Shown here: one piece after another, positions 1 to 7,195 of the stretch
How positions within the stretch are numbered: position 1 is the stretch's first letter
Layout of the letters: each line of letters starts with the position of its first letter
NCBI GenBank assembly: GCA_937893945.1
Contig: CALCTA010000132.1
Location: forward strand, 1 to 20,715
From: an uncultured Clostridia bacterium
Lineage (GTDB): Bacteria; Bacillota; Clostridia; Oscillospirales; CAG-272
Reading direction: 5' to 3'
DNA: 20,715 bases
Translations under genes and position numbers: made by a program
The notes under the pieces: model-generated
What the model was told of the DNA's origin: nothing
Seen by the model: only the letters and a program-made list of their open reading frames with translations
The model's database searches: none

Positions 1-29
1 TTCTTCGGTAGTCAGGTAAACATAAAAAC

Positions 30-61
30 GCCGCTGAGGTTTCGTAAGATTCCTCAGCGGC
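30..61 (-). terminator. Intrinsic terminator of the regulator/PAP2 operon
   Basis: A perfect 10-bp inverted repeat (30-39 with 52-61, arm GCCGCTGAGG read on the plus strand) lies just past the leftward PAP2 gene. On the minus strand the hairpin is followed by CGTTTTTATG, a short T tract. This is a standard rho-independent terminator for the leftward operon. Confidence 0.85.
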
Positions 62-67
62 AACTTG

Positions 68-697
68 TTATATGAAGCTCTTATACATCAAAACAATACC
101 AAGACTGAACAGCGCAGCACCGATTATATCTGAAATCCAATGCACGCCCGAAATAAGCCTTCCAAGCACCATAAAGGCTACAAAAGCTATAATTGCAATT
201 ATAACGCACGCTCTTAAGGTTTTGTTTTTAATGCGAGATTTCGCCTGCATTGCCGCAGTTGGCATCACACACATAACGAGCATTGTGGTTGATGACGGAT
301 AGGATGCCTCAAGGTATCCGTCAATGAGTATCGGTCTGTAATTTATGACTACTATCTCAAAAAATACGTATGCCGCCATAACAAGAATATAAAAAACGCC
401 GAGTGCGAGAATACTGCGATCCACTTTTAAAAGACTTCTGCGCTTGATCAGTTGTACAAATCCTAGTAGAGCAAAGAAAAGAGCGACAAATATAGGAACA
501 AGACCAAGCCAATCAGTGATCTCGTAAAGGTGCATATTTACACCTACACTCTCATAGACAAAGCCATTTAAAGTGGCAAAGCCAACCGACGAGCCTTGAG
601 GTCCTATCGCGCTAACGTCAACAAAACAGACGAGCAATGTCCATAAAACAAACGTCGCAAAGGAGCATATCGAAGCACATAGATATTTCTTTTTCAT
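68..697 (-). CDS. PAP2-family membrane phosphatase-like protein with altered catalytic motifs
   Basis: This 209-residue polytopic membrane protein has about six hydrophobic segments. The C-terminal half carries the PAP2 (type 2 phosphatidic acid phosphatase) signature. The third motif is intact, RLISGVHWISD, which fits R-x5-H-x3-D. The second motif, normally PSGH/PSSH, reads YPSSTT, so the catalytic histidine is a threonine. The first motif (K-x6-RP) reads E-x6-RP, so its lysine is a glutamate. Family members dephosphorylate lipid phosphates such as undecaprenyl pyrophosphate at the membrane. With two changed motifs, activity here is doubtful. The ATG overlaps the stop codon of the upstream regulator gene (ATGA at 697-694), so the two are translationally coupled. 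The fold assignment is fairly secure and the reaction is not. Confidence 0.8.
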   Translation of the reverse strand: MKKKYLCASICSFATFVLWTLLVCFVDVSAIGPQGSSVGFATLNGFVYESVGVNMHLYEITDWLGLVPIFVALFFALLGFVQLIKRRSLLKVDRSILALGVFYILVMAAYVFFEIVVINYRPILIDGYLEASYPSSTTMLVMCVMPTAAMQAKSRIKNKTLRACVIIAIIAFVAFMVLGRLISGVHWISDIIGAALFSLGIVLMYKSFI

Positions 698-1311
698 TTT
701 AACTTTTCCTTCTTTCTCAGCGATAAAATAACTTTGATAATAAATAGTGAAAAGGCAAATACTGCGGCATATGGCTGTAAGCTTATAATAAACAGCATCG
801 CAGAGAGAATACTAAGAGTCAATGATAATTTTATTTTGCTTTTTAACCATATGGTTGACGTGCAGTTTTTTAATATAAGCATCAGAATGCCGACTATTAC
901 CGTTCCTATCACAGCTGCAAAGTACGCGACCTTTAGATACGCCGCAACGCCGCAAAGAGACAATAGAGAATATTCTTGAATTATATCATTGCTTTTGGTA
1001 GCAAATAACGGAAGAAAGAAAAGCAAAACCATACAAATATCAATAAGCCCAAATATCAGATCTATAAAATGCTTTTCGGTTTGCTTCTGATCTTCCTCGG
1101 CTATCGTTAATATCTCATCTGAAGACAGCAGCTCATCAACAGTTATGGAAAAGAAACGCGCTATTGCTTTAAGTGATTCAAGATTTGGATATCCCTTGTC
1201 GGTCTCCCACTTTGATATCGCCGTTCTGGTAACGTACAGCTTTTCTGCAAGCTCGTCTTGTGTAAGCTTATTTTCAGTTCTTAGCTTTTTCAGTTTTTCG
1301 CCAAAGGTCAT
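694..1311 (-). CDS. Membrane-anchored XRE-family transcriptional regulator
   Basis: The 205-residue protein begins with a Cro/CI-type helix-turn-helix at residues 4-60 (LTQDELAEKLYVTRTAISKW, then YPNLESLKAIARFF). A short charged linker and about four hydrophobic segments follow (roughly residues 83-205), ending in a lysine-rich tail. HTH-plus-membrane regulators of this kind are common in Clostridia, where the membrane part is thought to sense envelope signals or anchor the regulator. The start is supported by AGGAG seven bases before the ATG. The gene has a good promoter and is followed by the PAP2 gene with a four-base overlap. It probably regulates its own operon, since a direct repeat TCACG(T/A)CA lies over the promoter. 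The ligand and targets are unknown. Confidence 0.85.
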   Translation of the reverse strand: MTFGEKLKKLRTENKLTQDELAEKLYVTRTAISKWETDKGYPNLESLKAIARFFSITVDELLSSDEILTIAEEDQKQTEKHFIDLIFGLIDICMVLLFFLPLFATKSNDIIQEYSLLSLCGVAAYLKVAYFAAVIGTVIVGILMLILKNCTSTIWLKSKIKLSLTLSILSAMLFIISLQPYAAVFAFSLFIIKVILSLRKKEKLK

Positions 1312-1342
1312 GATAATTCTCCTATCCCACGTTCGTAATGAT

Positions 1343-1371
1343 ATTATAACACTTTCACGTCAAAATGTCAC
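1343..1371 (-). promoter_or_regulatory. Sigma-A promoter of the XRE/PAP2 operon
   Basis: On the minus strand GTGACA (1371-1366) and TATAAT (1348-1343) are separated by 17 bases. The direct repeat TCACGTCA / TCACGACA (plus strand, about 1355-1374) overlaps the -35 and spacer and is a candidate operator for the XRE regulator. That role is inferred. Confidence 0.75.
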
Positions 1372-1424
1372 GACACTATTCGTCGCTATATAGATATTTA
1401 ATTATAAAAATATTTAAAAAGGTC

Positions 1425-1453
1425 TTGCTTTTTTGCTTTTTATGTGATATAAT
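1425..1453 (+). promoter_or_regulatory. Sigma-A promoter of the tRNA-Ser unit
   Basis: TTGCTT (1425-1430), a 17-base spacer and TATAAT (1448-1453), with TG one base before the -10 (extended -10). The predicted start near 1460 lies about 220 bases before the tRNA, so the primary transcript would carry a long structured leader. The promoter diverges from that of the XRE operon. Confidence 0.8.
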
Positions 1454-1500
1454 ACCGATGTTGCAATGAAAATAGCAAGTTTTCAAGCAACTAAATATGT

Positions 1501-1683
1501 ACAATTATGCATCAAGGAGAGATATATCGCCTACGGCGATAATTCGCTAACTCTACGTCTGGTGAGCAAGCTCCCCGACCTCCGAGTTGCGAATGCGAAG
1601 TGGATTCAATGAGCAAGCTCATTGAGCCGCAGCTAATCAAGCTCCATAATTGTGATGCACACTTGTGCATCACAATTATGGAG
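1501..1683 (+). repeat. Hairpin-rich palindromic repeat-like element abutting tRNA-Ser
   Basis: This gap between the XRE gene and the tRNA is packed with inverted repeats. ACAATTATG at 1501-1509 recurs inverted at 1645-1653 and direct at 1672-1680. Inside are ATCGCC-tac-GGCGAT (1526-1540), a longer stem pairing ATTCGC(T)AACTC (1542-1553) with GAGTTGCGAAT (1584-1594), a 9-bp stem TCAATGAGC/GCTCATTGA (1606-1625), and the long hairpin at 1642-1683. GGAGAGATAT, the tRNA 5' end, also occurs upstream at 1516-1525. The nested palindromes and shared ends resemble a non-coding miniature element or dispersed palindromic repeat, but only one copy is visible here, so mobility is inferred. Confidence 0.5.
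1642..1683 (+). other. Perfect 20-bp hairpin overlapping the tRNA-Ser 5' end
   Basis: The arms 1642-1661 and 1664-1683 are exact reverse complements separated by two bases (CT). The core of the right arm is TGTGCATCACAATTATGG. Its last four bases, GGAG (1680-1683), are the first four bases of the tRNA acceptor stem, so in RNA this hairpin and the tRNA acceptor stem are mutually exclusive. Confidence 0.8.
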
Positions 1684-1768
1684 AGATATCGAAGTGGTCA
1701 TAACGGGGCTGACTCGAAATCAGTTTGTGCTAACGCACACGAGGGTTCGAATCCCTCTCTCTCCGCCA
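1680..1768 (+). tRNA. tRNA-Ser (anticodon CGA)
   Basis: An 89-base class II tRNA. The acceptor stem GGAGAGA (1680-1686) pairs with TCTCTCC (1758-1764), followed by discriminator G and an encoded CCA (1766-1768). The anticodon stem GCTGA/TCAGT encloses CTCGAAA, giving anticodon CGA (1715-1717), which reads UCG. A long variable arm TGTGC-taac-GCACA is diagnostic of serine tRNA, and the T arm is GAGGG-TTCGAAT-CCCTC. It is transcribed alone from the promoter at 1425 and ended by the terminator at 1775. Confidence 0.96.
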
Positions 1769-1774
1769 AAATAG

Positions 1775-1801
1775 AAAGCATCCTCACTTGAGGATGCTTT
1801 T
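1775..1801 (+). terminator. Intrinsic terminator after tRNA-Ser
   Basis: AAAGCATCCTCA (1775-1786) and its exact complement TGAGGATGCTTT (1789-1800), with a two-base loop, end in a T run directly after the CCA of the tRNA. Confidence 0.88.
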
Positions 1802-1831
1802 CTCATATATCAGAGAATACGAGGAAGAGAC

Positions 1832-2380
1832 ATGAATCCTAAAAGATGCCGTTGGTGCAATACGAAAAATAAATTATATGTTGAATACCACGACAATGAG
1901 TGGTGTGTGCCGAATTTTGACGATCAATATCTATACGAAATGCTCATTTTAGAATCATTTCAGGCGGGGTTGTCATGGGAGTGCGTTCTCAACAAGCGCG
2001 AAAGCTTCAGGGCGGCATATGACAACTTTGATATTGACAAAGTGATCGCCTATAACGACAGCAAGATAGAGGAATTGTTGAAGAACAGGGGCATAATAAG
2101 AAACAAGCTCAAGATCAGGGCAAGCATCAACAACAGCAGGATTTTCAAAAGCATCGCCAACGAATACGGCTCTTTTCACGCTTACCTCAGGACTTTTACA
2201 GGCGACACAATTATTTATGAAACAGGTAAGATTACAAACTACCTCTCGGATGCCATTTCGACAGATCTGAGTGCGCGAGGAATGAAATTCGTAGGCTCTG
2301 TTATTATATATTCCTATCTGCAAGCAATAGGTGTGATATACTCGCACGACGAAGATTGCTTTTTGCATAAGAAAGTCTGA
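1832..2380 (+). CDS. tag: DNA-3-methyladenine glycosylase I
   Basis: The 182-residue protein matches the Tag family in length and motifs. Tag removes 3-methyladenine from alkylated DNA as the first step of base excision repair. The region YHDNEW (19-24) and LESFQAGLSW (40-49) align with the E. coli motifs, giving E41 as the counterpart of catalytic Glu38 and W49 as the base-stacking tryptophan. The HhH-like lid reads IIRNKLKI. The structural zinc site is complete: C6, H20, and H172-x3-C176 near the C terminus. The usual EWGVP reads EWCVP here. GAGGAAG upstream supports the ATG. The gene sits 63 bases past the tRNA with no obvious promoter of its own, so it may depend on read-through or on a promoter not recognised. 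Confidence 0.95.
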   Translation: MNPKRCRWCNTKNKLYVEYHDNEWCVPNFDDQYLYEMLILESFQAGLSWECVLNKRESFRAAYDNFDIDKVIAYNDSKIEELLKNRGIIRNKLKIRASINNSRIFKSIANEYGSFHAYLRTFTGDTIIYETGKITNYLSDAISTDLSARGMKFVGSVIIYSYLQAIGVIYSHDEDCFLHKKV

Positions 2381-2403
2381 GATCTCAGTATATCTGTTTT
2401 TTT
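2377..2403 (+). terminator. Possible weak terminator after tag
   Basis: The palindrome CTGAGATCTCAG (2377-2388) spans the tag stop codon and is followed by a run of seven Ts at 2397-2403. The stem is short and the T run is set back, so this is a tentative call. Confidence 0.35.
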
Positions 2404-2446
2404 GCTTTCCAAGTTTTTATTAAATCATTAAATTTTACACAAACTG

Positions 2447-2475
2447 TTGAATTAATGAAAGATTTGTGTTATAAT
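2447..2475 (+). promoter_or_regulatory. Sigma-A promoter of the rimM-trmD operon
   Basis: TTGAAT (2447-2452), 17 bases, TATAAT (2470-2475), about 40 bases before the rimM ATG. Confidence 0.85.
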
Positions 2476-2516
2476 AGACTATGTATAGATAAAAATAACT
2501 CGCTTGGAGACCTTTT

Positions 2517-3026
2517 ATGACAGATAAGCGCTATATTGAATGTGGCAAAATAATAAATACTCACGGCTGCCGTGGCGGCGTCAAGGCTGAATCCTGGTGC
2601 AACTCCGAGGAAGACCTCGCAGAGCTTAGCCGTGTATTTATCCTTCGCGGTTCGGAATACGAGGAATACAAGATAACGAAATCCTCTATATTCAAGCAGT
2701 TCGTTTTGCTTGATCTCAAGGGCGTTGACGACATGGACAAGGCAATGCTCTTAAAAAACAAGACCCTCTACGCGCTTCGCGAGGATTTCGCACTTGAGGA
2801 AGGTGAGTTCTTCCTTGCCGATATGATAGGTCTTGACGTTATCGACGCAGATACAGGCGAGAACTACGGCAAGCTCTCCGAGATAATCAACAGAGGAGCG
2901 TCTGATATATACGTAGTCTCTACCAAGAACGGAGAGAGAATGATCCCTGCCGTTGACGAATTTATCATCTCTGTTGACGTGGAAAAGGGAATTTTCGTCC
3001 GCGTTATTGAAGGAATGCTTGACTGA
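2517..3026 (+). CDS. rimM: Ribosome maturation factor RimM
   Basis: At 169 residues this is the usual RimM length. RimM binds ribosomal protein S19 in the 30S head and assists late maturation of 16S rRNA. The N-terminal beta-barrel carries the family signature GKIINTHGCRGGVK (residues 10-23). The C-terminal PRC-barrel shows EFFLADMIGLDVID and IPAVDEFI followed by the typical acidic C-terminal turn. It is followed by trmD after 11 bases, the conserved rimM-trmD pair. The usual rpsP upstream is absent, and the gene starts its own transcript from the promoter at 2447. GGAGA precedes the ATG at a normal distance. Confidence 0.95.
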   Translation: MTDKRYIECGKIINTHGCRGGVKAESWCNSEEDLAELSRVFILRGSEYEEYKITKSSIFKQFVLLDLKGVDDMDKAMLLKNKTLYALREDFALEEGEFFLADMIGLDVIDADTGENYGKLSEIINRGASDIYVVSTKNGERMIPAVDEFIISVDVEKGIFVRVIEGMLD

Positions 3027-3037
3027 GCGGAGGAAAT

Positions 3038-3742
3038 ATGATTTTTGATATTATGACGCTCTTTCCCGATCTGGTCAGCTACGTTCTCGGTGAGAGCGTG
3101 ATCGGAAGAGCGCAGAAAAGCGGTGCCATTAAGGTAAACTGCCACAATATCCGCGACTACTCCGAGGATAAGCATCGCCGCGTTGACGATACCCCCTACG
3201 GCGGCGGCAAGGGAATGCTTATGGCGGCTCCGCCTATATACAACTGCTACAAGCACATCATTGACGAGAGCGCGGACAGGGAGCTTTCAACGAGGGTAGT
3301 GTTTATGTCTCCCTCAGGCAAGGTGCTTGACCAGCGCAAAGCAGAAGAGCTATCACACTACGATCGCCTTATCGTCCTTTGTGGACACTACGAGGGCGTT
3401 GACAGACGCATTATTGATGAAATAGTTGATGAGGAGATATCCATAGGTGATTTCGTGCTTACGGGCGGCGAGATCCCTGCCTGTATTCTCGTTGACGCTG
3501 TTGCAAGACTTGTTGAAGGCGTTCTTTCAGATCCCGAGTGCCATGAAAATGAAAGCATTTCAAGTGGGCTCGTTGAATACCCGCAATACACTCGTCCTTA
3601 CGAGTTCCACGGCGTCAAGGTTCCCGACGTGCTTATATCGGGACATCACGAAAACATAGACAAATGGCGTCATCAAGAGGCACTCCGACTGACAGAGCAA
3701 AACCGTCCCGATATTATCGAAAAGTTCGGTAAGAAGGATTAA
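3038..3742 (+). CDS. trmD: tRNA (guanine(37)-N1)-methyltransferase TrmD
   Basis: The 234-residue SPOUT-class enzyme makes m1G37 in tRNAs reading CNN and some GGG codons, preventing frameshifting. It begins with MIFDIMTLFPDL. The substrate loop TPYGGGKGMLM lies at about 52-62. The trefoil-knot S-adenosylmethionine site includes LCGHYEGVDRRI (about 112-123) and SIGDFVLTGGEIPA (about 132-145). The C-terminal domain carries EYPQYTRP and VLISGHHENIDKWR. GGAGG precedes the ATG. The commonly linked rplS does not follow. The next gene is a membrane protein 37 bases on, probably in the same transcript. Confidence 0.97.
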   Translation: MIFDIMTLFPDLVSYVLGESVIGRAQKSGAIKVNCHNIRDYSEDKHRRVDDTPYGGGKGMLMAAPPIYNCYKHIIDESADRELSTRVVFMSPSGKVLDQRKAEELSHYDRLIVLCGHYEGVDRRIIDEIVDEEISIGDFVLTGGEIPACILVDAVARLVEGVLSDPECHENESISSGLVEYPQYTRPYEFHGVKVPDVLISGHHENIDKWRHQEALRLTEQNRPDIIEKFGKKD

Positions 3743-3779
3743 AAACTTCCCAAAACTAAAAAGAAAGGAGGAAGTCAGC

Positions 3780-5810
3780 TTGACTAAAGAAGAAAAAATA
3801 AAAGACAAAGCACAAAAGAAAGCGCAAAAGGCTGAAAAGAAAATTGAAAAGAAGTCTAAGTTCAGAAAAACCTCTCTTACGGGTTTGGCCTCTGTAAGCT
3901 TTCTTATAGCTCTTTTTGACAGACTGTGTGAAATACTTTACAATACCTTCGTCGGCGGATTCTTCGGAAAAATATTTTCGAGCTACAAAAAGCTTCAGCG
4001 TTCGTTTGACAACGGCTTCTTAAAGGAATTCGTTTTTGGCGACAAAAGATTTAAAAGACTTTTCCGCAAGCTGAGAAAATTCCTCTCCAGCCATATTGAA
4101 ACCTGCTTTATCGTAACGAGAGGTCAACGGCTCATTCATTTCTTCTCATCTGCGCCGCTTAATTATTACGGTAATTTTCTGGCATTCTTCGGTCTTTATA
4201 CCTGCGTTGTATATTTTGTAAGAATGCTCGTTTCGGGCATAAGCGCCGCGAGCAACGACTATCTCATTATAGGTGTTGCCGCAATAATAGTTTCACTTCC
4301 ATTGCTTTTTTCCCGTCTTTCTATGGCGTCAGCCATCCGAAGAAGCATTATAGGAAGAATGGTATTTGACGTAGTATTCGGAATTTCCGATGAGACGCTC
4401 AAAAAGCACTCCGAGGTTAGAAAGGGAAAAGGAAAAGGCAACCTGATGCTCTTTCTCGGACTTGTCGCGGGAACTCTGACATTCTTCGTTCACCCACTCA
4501 CTGTAATTCTGGCGATCCTGTTCTTCGTGCTTGTGTGCTTCATTGCGGTAAGTGCCGAAATAGGCGTGATCATCACGATATTTGTTCTTCCGTTCTGCTC
4601 GTTTATGAGTAACCCCACGATATCGCTTTGCGGTCTTGTGCTGCTTACTGCATTTTTCTACGTTATAAAGCTCATCCGCGGAAAGCGTGTTTTCAAGCTT
4701 GAGCTTGTAGATTCAGCAGTTCTTTTGTTTACTTTGCTTATATTCTTTGCAAGCCTGTTCAGCGCAGGCGGAGAGGGCTCTGCTAATGCGGCACTCGTGT
4801 CTTGCTCACTGATGCTCGGATACTTCCTTCTCGTAAACCTTATGCGTACTGAGAAATGGATCAAACGATGTGTTTTTGCGCTTGTAAGCTCAGGAAGTAT
4901 CGTAGCCGTGATCGGCGTGCTTGAATATTTCTTTGGTAAGAGTAGCAATCAATGGCTTGACGTCAGTCTGTTTACAAATATAAGAGTTCGCGTAGTATCT
5001 CTTTTTGATAATCCCAACGTGCTTGCGACATATCTTGTCCTTATTTTCCCATTTGCCCTTAATTTCTATGTTTTGTCAAAGAAGCGAAACGAAAAATTCC
5101 TTTCTGCCGTGATATGCGCCGCCTTCGTTCTGGCAACGGTATTTACCTGGTCCCGTGGCGCATGGATAGCTATGGTGTTGACCTTCTTGATATTCTTTAC
5201 CGTATATAGCAGAAAGACTCTCCGTATTTTCGGAGTTGCACTTTTGGGAGCGCCGGTATTACCGATGATCCTGCCTGACAATCTGCTCGACAGAGCGTTA
5301 AGCATACTGAACTTCTCGGACAGCTCCATATCATATCGTATATATACCTGGATCGGTTCTATGAGAATGGTAGGAGATCATTTCCTTGGCGGAATCGGCT
5401 TTGGTCCCGAAGCCTTTGCGAAGATATATCCTGCATATGCCTTTGCGGGAATAGAGGCTGCCGAGCATAGCCATAGCCTCCCGCTTCAGATACTCATAGG
5501 AATGGGTATAGGCGGTCTGCTCACATTTGTGGCGCTGATATTCCTCTATCTCCAAAAAACGCTTGAGTACGTCAAAAAGCCTCAAAACACCGCTTCAAAG
5601 TTTTACGTTACCGCAACTGTCGCTTCGGTCATCGGAGCGTTGGTGATGGGTATGTTTGACTATATCTGGTACAATTACCGTGTTTTCTATATTTTCTGGA
5701 TAGTAATAGCAATAGGCTGCGCATTCGTGCGAGCAGGTAACTACGAGACAGAGAGAAACGCCGGTACACTTGACAGCTATGGACACATCGAGCAAGACGA
5801 ACAGGCTTAA
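3780..5810 (+). CDS. O-antigen ligase/polymerase-like membrane protein
   Basis: The 676-residue polytopic protein starts at a TTG supported by AAAGGAGG eight bases upstream. A lysine-rich cytosolic N-terminus of about 30 residues and a loosely hydrophobic stretch to about 120 precede roughly a dozen membrane segments. The Wzy/WaaL (O-antigen ligase, Wzy_C) signature lies in the second half: NPNVLATYL followed by FTWSRGAWIA (about residue 455), and an extracytoplasmic loop ending EHSHSLPLQIL (about 562), which supplies the histidine typical of the family. Such proteins polymerise or ligate undecaprenyl-linked glycans on the outer face of the membrane. In a Gram-positive sporeformer the substrate could be a capsule, a cell-wall glycopolymer or a spore polysaccharide. 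No glycosyltransferases adjoin it, so the substrate is unknown. Two DUF4330-like genes follow closely, suggesting joint function. Confidence 0.8.
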   Translation: MTKEEKIKDKAQKKAQKAEKKIEKKSKFRKTSLTGLASVSFLIALFDRLCEILYNTFVGGFFGKIFSSYKKLQRSFDNGFLKEFVFGDKRFKRLFRKLRKFLSSHIETCFIVTRGQRLIHFFSSAPLNYYGNFLAFFGLYTCVVYFVRMLVSGISAASNDYLIIGVAAIIVSLPLLFSRLSMASAIRRSIIGRMVFDVVFGISDETLKKHSEVRKGKGKGNLMLFLGLVAGTLTFFVHPLTVILAILFFVLVCFIAVSAEIGVIITIFVLPFCSFMSNPTISLCGLVLLTAFFYVIKLIRGKRVFKLELVDSAVLLFTLLIFFASLFSAGGEGSANAALVSCSLMLGYFLLVNLMRTEKWIKRCVFALVSSGSIVAVIGVLEYFFGKSSNQWLDVSLFTNIRVRVVSLFDNPNVLATYLVLIFPFALNFYVLSKKRNEKFLSAVICAAFVLATVFTWSRGAWIAMVLTFLIFFTVYSRKTLRIFGVALLGAPVLPMILPDNLLDRALSILNFSDSSISYRIYTWIGSMRMVGDHFLGGIGFGPEAFAKIYPAYAFAGIEAAEHSHSLPLQILIGMGIGGLLTFVALIFLYLQKTLEYVKKPQNTASKFYVTATVASVIGALVMGMFDYIWYNYRVFYIFWIVIAIGCAFVRAGNYETERNAGTLDSYGHIEQDEQA

Positions 5811-5825
5811 AGAAAGGATTTGTAT

Positions 5826-6353
5826 ATGAATAACACTTCTCATAACACTACCGTAATTCAAAAAAAGCCAAAGAGAAAATTTAATTTCATAGACTTCCTG
5901 ATAATTCTCGTGGTAGTCGCCATCATTGGTATTCTTATATATGTTTTCTCTCCCTGGGCTCATATAGAAAAGCTTTGGACTGACAATAAGGTAGAGCTAA
6001 CCTACTTTGTTGAGATAAAGGACGTTGATATTGCTTACGTTGAAAGCATTAAGAAGGGCGACGGCGTTATCAATTCGGTCAACAAGAACTCGCTCGGAAC
6101 TGTTTCGGAAATAGCTAAAACAGAAAAAGCGTACGTCTATGATTACGTTTTGAACGAGCAGGGCGAGATGACCTGCATCCGATCCGAGCATCCTCAAAAG
6201 TATAATATTACCGTCAAGATAGTTACGACCGCTGAATACGAGGAAGGAATCGGCTACTCAGTAAACGGATGTCGCGTTGCTATCGGCGAAATGCTTGATA
6301 TGAGATTTCCGCAATACTCCTGCAGCGGTGCCTGCACGCAGATATACGAATAA
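5826..6353 (+). CDS. DUF4330-like single-pass membrane protein (first copy)
   Basis: The 175-residue protein has a basic N-terminus (KKPKRKFNFIDF), one membrane segment at about residues 25-43 (LIILVVVAIIGILIYV), and an extracytoplasmic beta-rich domain containing VELTYFVEIKDV and a C-terminal RFPQYSCSGACTQI with two cysteines. This layout resembles DUF4330 proteins, whose function is unknown. ATG at 5826 is preferred because AAAGGA lies seven bases upstream. An in-frame TTG at 5820 is only one base from that site. It follows the ligase-like gene by 15 bases and has a paralogue 18 bases downstream. Assignment to DUF4330 is from recall of the family pattern. Confidence 0.7.
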   Translation: MNNTSHNTTVIQKKPKRKFNFIDFLIILVVVAIIGILIYVFSPWAHIEKLWTDNKVELTYFVEIKDVDIAYVESIKKGDGVINSVNKNSLGTVSEIAKTEKAYVYDYVLNEQGEMTCIRSEHPQKYNITVKIVTTAEYEEGIGYSVNGCRVAIGEMLDMRFPQYSCSGACTQIYE

Positions 6354-6371
6354 GATAAGGAGGAGCTAAGG

Positions 6372-6947
6372 ATGAAAAACGCTAATATTAATCAGGATAG
6401 CGCCAAGGATTCTCAGAAGCCGCAAAAAGAGCGAAAGTTTCCTAAATTCGGCGTGCTTGACGCTGTTATAATACTCCTTGTCATCGCAATTGCAGCAGGC
6501 ATATACTTCAGATATAGCTTCTTTGATACTCTTAATAGTATGAAGAACATGAAGGAGTGCTACGTAACATTCAAGACTGACAAGATCACCACAAACGTCA
6601 GCCGTGAGATGTACGACGGAGACGCTATCTACTTTAAATCCGACGGAAGCAGCTTTGGAACTCTCGCTCTAAAGAGTGAAGAAATAACCATGGTTATTCA
6701 GGAGCAGCCCGCAACATCTACCGTTTTCAAGGACGGAAAGACCTACGCCGACGTTCAGTATCCGCAGGGAATGGACGGCTCTCTCATCTACGGTATCGGA
6801 ACGATAAAATGTAACTGCGCAGTATCTGAAAACGGCTCTTATCTTCTCAACGGAACGACCTATATCTCTCCCGGTCAGACCTATACCGTATGTACAGAGA
6901 AGGTTACGGTTAACATAATGATAACTGATATTGAGGTTATTTCTTAA
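6372..6947 (+). CDS. DUF4330-like single-pass membrane protein (second copy)
   Basis: The 191-residue protein has the same architecture as its upstream neighbour: a charged N-terminus rich in lysine and glutamine, KFGVLDAVIILLVIAIAAGIYF as the only membrane segment (about 27-47), then an extracytoplasmic domain starting CYVTFKTDKI and ending VNIMITDIEVI. The pair therefore looks like an ancient tandem duplication, although identity is low outside the membrane segment. AAGGAGGAGC precedes the ATG. It is the last gene of the operon that begins at rimM. A weak stem (CGTTTT/AAAACG, 6987-7004) follows, but no convincing terminator is visible. Confidence 0.7.
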   Translation: MKNANINQDSAKDSQKPQKERKFPKFGVLDAVIILLVIAIAAGIYFRYSFFDTLNSMKNMKECYVTFKTDKITTNVSREMYDGDAIYFKSDGSSFGTLALKSEEITMVIQEQPATSTVFKDGKTYADVQYPQGMDGSLIYGIGTIKCNCAVSENGSYLLNGTTYISPGQTYTVCTEKVTVNIMITDIEVIS

Positions 6948-7061
6948 ATTTTCGCCGCACTGTCCCCCATAAATTGTTAAAATCAGCGTTTTGTGTATAA
7001 AACGTGAATGTTTTTAGCTTTTTCGCCAAAAAGTTTATGCATTTTCACTAATATTTAACTA

Positions 7062-7090
7062 TTGATTTTATACGATTTTTTTGATATACT
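7062..7090 (+). promoter_or_regulatory. Sigma-A promoter of hpr
   Basis: TTGATT (7062-7067), 17 bases, TATACT (7085-7090) with TG one base before the -10. The predicted leader before the ATG is about 100 bases. No known riboswitch is recognised in it. Confidence 0.8.
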
Positions 7091-7195
7091 ATTATTGTAA
7101 GATTATAATTTTGTGTATATTTATATGTTTTGGTCATCCGACGGATAAAATGACTGCGGCGGACGATCCTCTATGAACAGGAGAAGAGTTTTATT

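Noticed and set aside
1600..1791. 63-codon frame covering the tRNA-Ser region
   Set aside because: It runs through the tRNA and its hairpin, so it is a chance frame over RNA genes.
7091..7195. Riboswitch in the hpr leader
   Set aside because: Only short, imperfect stems are visible and no known aptamer consensus is recognised.
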